Shown here: positions 60,087-64,000 of the stretch, piece after piece
Layout: every line of letters starts with the position of its first letter
Numbering within the stretch: position 1 is the first letter of the stretch
Source: Macquaria australasica
Lineage: Eukaryota; Chordata; Actinopteri; Centrarchiformes; Percichthyidae
NCBI GenBank assembly: GCA_005408345.1
Contig: SEMN01000056.1
Coordinates: 806,001-870,000, forward strand
Length of the DNA stretch: 64,000 nucleotides
Direction of reading: 5' to 3'
Translations under genes and position numbers: made by a program
The notes under the pieces: generated by a model
Database searches by the model: none
Seen by the model: the letters and a program-made list of their open reading frames with translations, nothing else
What the model was told of the DNA's origin: nothing

Positions 60087-63000
60087 GGAGTTGTAAAATG
60101 CCTCTAAAGTCTCAAAATGAAAAAGACAGAGAAGACTGGAACAAGGTCAAAAATCTCTCTGAAACATCTATTAAGTCTTCAAAGACTTGACAAAAATGGC
60201 AAAATTCAGTTTTATTCATTAAATACTTCAATAACACAGTAAAACAGAGAAAACAATTCATTGACTATGCCACACTTTCATTTCTTTTTGCACATTGTCA
60301 GCCTAAATTGACAGCCAAGTTAAACACAAGAAAAATACACGATAAATCATCACTTACGTAGGAGCTTACCAGTAAAATTTTGGCAGCTGTCTTTGCTGCT
60401 TTACTTATCTTTCAAATTCCTTTGATAGTGTCAAAGGAGTGTCTGTGGATGCAAGAAATAATGCATGCCCTGAGAAATTTACCAAGACAGGACTTATAAG
60501 GAGTTAAAGGTCATCCTCTTATGACTTATTTTGCCTCAGGTTTGTGTGAGTTTGAGTTTCAGAAAATATATTTTCCTCTATTGGACCTGATGTTCATATT
60601 TTTTTGCCAAGTGTGTCAGCATAAAGGAATCCTCTGATGGCAGCAGTTTAAAAATATAAATCTAAAGTACTTTTCATTGTATTAACTCCAATGTAATCAA
60701 CTACTACAGTTTGTTTATGGCTGATTTAAAATAAATTCTAACGGGCAGGAGACATGCGAAACGTTTCAAGCTAAGGCAACAAAATCCTCTTCCTGTTCTG
60801 TCCAGCAACATTAACAAGGACAAGTGTGAGGAACAGTAAAAGTCACAGCGTTTTAGAGAAACTGCAATGCGAAAGTTTTTGAGTTGAAAAGACACATTTT
60901 CAGTGCTTTTAGTGTTCAGCTGGTGGTAGTGCTGGCCCCTGTGGATGTGTAAGAGCTGTGAGGGCAGCTCTGCCAGCAAACTGGAGGTATTTAAAGCTCA
61001 GCAGTTTTGCAATTATGACATGTTGAGCACAATAAACTAGGAGGAAAAAAGCCAAGGATGACAACAATTGGATTCATCTCTAGATTTTTATGCTTAAGCA
61101 CCAAAACCCACTATTCTATTTGCCTTAAGTTAATGTAGATTTTTGATGGCGTAGTGTTCTTGTTTGACTGACTTAGACAACATCAGGGATAGACTGTAAA
61201 TTAAGTTGGCTATGTACTTTAGAATCACCCACCAATGTTAAACAGCTCCCATGTAAATTCCATTACTATGTTTATTAGTATAGTACTACTTTTAAAAAGC
61301 AAGAAGATACATGAGATGAAGAAGAGATAGAAAGGCAACACATCTCTGAGCATAAGTGTGTGTGTTTCCATTATGATTGCATTGGACCTGCAGCTCACTC
61401 ACCTGGGCCAGTAGTCAGACACACGGTCCACTGTCTTTGTTTGTCTGATTTGTGTGTCTGTCCCGATTGGCCAGGCGGTGGAAAGCAGATATTACAGAAT
61501 GTTGTGGAATCCTCCAGAACGTCCAGATGGCCAGTCCAACTCTGGATGACACGATGTCAAGCTGAAATACTTTCTAGTGCAGCTACTGTATGTAATAGCT
61601 GTATTTAACAGCAGAAACATCCAACTATAGGACATTTTTTTGTATGATGTTTGATCATAAAGAGGAAGAGATGAGGAGGAATTTCTGAACTTAGTTAAGA
61701 CCCCTGTTAGCCAGAAGTTTGAAGAGAATAGTGGACAGTGGGCCAGATCTGGTCCAAAATTATTGATGATATTGAAATATTCCCATTTCAGGTTACATCA
61801 AAACAGAATATTTCATAAATCCATGGTAGCTAACAATACAAATATAATGTCCAAGTAAAGTCTTCATTTCTCATCTGGTTTTGGTAAGCAATACCTTCAT
61901 GGTGGAGAGATTCATGTGAATTGAACCTTAGCTGCATTCTCTCTAATAAACCTACTTGATGAATACCACCTGAATATAACAGATTAAATAAAACCATACC
62001 AGATCTCTTTATATCAAACACAGTTTTAATTTTATGGCAATATTTCACTATAGAGAGAACCGCGACAAGACTGTACTTTTCTAAGAGCCGCAGCAATCTG
62101 GCATTGTCAAACAAGGGGAAGACAAACATATACTTTATTGTTCCTTCTTCCTTATTTCTAATGTTGGCTTTGATTGTGGCCGAGCTTAACATTAGACCTG
62201 ATGAATCGATCACAGAGATCATGTCTGACCCCTCCAGATCTGCCAGAGCGTTATAGTGATGGTTATAAAACTAAGCTGGGCAGCTTCAGGACCCAGGACT
62301 GCTGAAGCCTCAATTTCAAGTAATTTTCGAATTAATTAAAAGAATATTAAGTCAAACTAAATAATTATGTCTCCACTGCAGCTGTAAATCTGTGTTGGCC
62401 CCACAATGGCATCGCCAAATCTTGACTTGACAGTGGAAATATAATATAAAGGTATCCCTATTTCAAATTGTATCACCAATAGTCTTCGAATAGTGATAGT
62501 ATTATATAGAAGGATTGGTATTAGTCTTAATACATTGTTGGAATGGATACTGAACTTCAGTTTTTTTAAGCTTGATACCACATTAGGCTTGTTTGCAATC
62601 AGAATGAATGACCTAAAACAGAAAATGTGCACCTACCTTCTGCTAAATGAAATCCCTTTATCGGAAATTGCCTGCAATTGACCTATTTCATGTTATAACA
62701 ACAGGTTAGACAACAATGATTGCCACGGGTTATTTAAAAACTGAAAAAGGGAACACTGACAGCTTACTAGCAAACACCCAACTGTACCAAGCCACCGTAC
62801 CAGTAGTGATACTGTCAAAAGTGAAACAGCCTGTCTAGCTCAAGGTTTGCTCATATGTTTGTATTTTACACAACAACAAAGCTAATGTGTTGTCTAAAAT
62901 ACCTAAATGTTAAATGGTGACATGCAGTTATACAATTAGAATCCTTAAATGTTAACTAGCAATATACTGCAGGCCTTGAACAGCAGCAAACACCTTGTGT

Positions 63001-63538
63001 TTGTTAAGTGACACAAGCTGTAAGTCATGCTCAAACTCTTTCAGTCAGTGCAGTACTATTTAAATTAGCTGCTGTGCGATGTATGACAGGTGCTAAAACA
63101 GAACTATCCTATTATACACACTGCGTGGCACTGCTATTCCTGGCTGCTTTGGGGGTTAACAGGGTTACTGCAGGACGTGGTGGCTTGTGTCCTGCAGGGA
63201 AAATGAGTTTTTCTGGTGAAATATCACACAAAATGCTGAAAAGATTAAGCAATACTCATCTGACCAGCTTTGCCACCTGATTTCCAGTGCCAAGTTTGAC
63301 ATCTTAGCGCAATCAGGCTATTTATTGTAAAGTTGTCACACCGGCGATGAGTAAAACAAATCCTTTAATGTGAGACATCTTATCGTGAATTCTAAAAAGC
63401 AGCTTACCTCTGGGAACTTTCAGTGAGGTGTGCATAACAACCAGCTGATGGATGCCTGCCTTTACTGATGGCCTTAAAAAGCTAACCTGAGTTTGTCCTA
63501 ATGGCACCACGGTCTGATGAATACATATCCAGTAATAG
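60087..63538. other. Unannotated DNA
   Basis: No supported gene. Minus-strand frames at 61830-62222 and 62357-62632 are relatively open but show no known domain. Confidence 0.5.
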
Positions 63539-63573
63539 AATGTGGGTGTATGTGAGTGTGCGTGTGTGTGTGT
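63539..63573. repeat. Imperfect (GT)n microsatellite
   Basis: GTGT words interrupted by A, C and G. Confidence 0.8.
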
Positions 63574-63748
63574 TTGCGTCTGTGAGATCACATGGCTCAT
63601 GAGAAATCCTCCATAGGGATAGGTTCCAGCAGATTGGACTGCCGTTAGGGAAAGCGCCGCCACATCCAAGAATTTAGTTCTGAGCCTCGATTTCCTCTCT
63701 GGGCTCGTGGTGGTGTTTGTTTTTCCTAAACATTGCTTACTTTCTGGG

Positions 63749-63774
63749 GTGTGTGTGTGTGTGTGTGTGTGTGT
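63749..63774. repeat. (GT)n microsatellite
   Basis: About 13 uninterrupted GT units. Confidence 0.95.
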
Positions 63775-64000
63775 GCATACACATTTGTGTTTATATTAGT
63801 TTTTCATAGATCTGACACTAAAACTGGGTTCCTGGCAGTAATAAAAATTAAATCCCCGTCGGCTTCCATTCCATGAAAAATAGATTATCCTCACAGTGGC
63901 TAAATGACACGGTTTGTGACAGGTCTTTTTATTTCAGGTAATGTTTGCAATGACACAAGTGACAGTGCCTGTCTACCATAAACAGTATGAATACCAAGGC

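Noticed and set aside
61830..62632. Two fairly open minus-strand frames in tandem
   Set aside because: No reverse transcriptase, transposase or other motif could be recognised. Left as unannotated.
1..64000. CRISPR arrays, operons, prophage or bacterial-type systems
   Set aside because: No spaced identical repeats, no tight gene packing and no ribosome-binding sites. The sequence is clearly vertebrate-like.

Overview
The window looks like vertebrate nuclear DNA, most probably from a percomorph-type teleost fish. Stop-dense AT-rich sequence alternates with CA/GT, GA/CT and GCT microsatellites. The dispersed repeats include types I recognise from percomorph genomes: an L1-clade LINE, CR1/L2-like LINE 3' ends, a hAT-type non-autonomous element, and several fold-back or MITE-like families. 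There are no operons, ribosome-binding sites, CRISPR arrays, prophage or other prokaryotic features. I recognise no tRNA, rRNA or known miRNA.

No complete protein-coding gene is visible. The longest open frames are about 110-160 codons, carry no domain I recognise, and often sit in purine-rich tracts or inside inverted repeats. The window therefore reads as a gene desert or one very long intron. Four short segments have splice-like borders and partly GC-rich third codon positions, so they are listed as weak candidate exons: 8128-8256 (+), 16355-16417 and 15875-15961 (both -, same phase), and 41246-41377 (+). A degraded frame at 59679-60086 (-) weakly resembles the start of a B7/PD-L1-type immunoglobulin gene.

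Layout. 1-7 kb: AT-rich DNA with two copies of an ~85-bp dispersed repeat, a hAT element with an exact 8-bp target duplication (2070-2444), and the first block of a dispersed family called B here (6560-7210). 7-16.5 kb: mostly plain sequence, a second family-B copy (11003-11376), a LINE 3' end (13100-13555) and the candidate exons. 16.5-26 kb: mostly plain sequence with one purine-rich tract. 26-29.6 kb: the most repeat-rich part, with a broken reverse-strand L1 split by a 244-bp MITE, followed by a 744-bp fold-back element. 29.6-45 kb: plain sequence with microsatellites, a hairpin at 37.85 kb, a reverse family-B copy and possible conserved regulatory blocks. 45-49.3 kb: two LINE 3' tails. 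51.9-60.1 kb: a hairpin, two members of a terminal-inverted-repeat family (C), another dispersed repeat and the Ig-like remnant. 60-64 kb: plain sequence and GT repeats.

Mobile-element debris explains most of the recognisable structure. The clearest event order is the L1 insertion first, then the MITE inside it. The two direct questions for follow-up are whether the candidate exons are transcribed and whether the homeodomain-motif-rich blocks (about 36.6-37.1, 42.2-42.4 and 51.2-51.7 kb) are conserved in other fishes.
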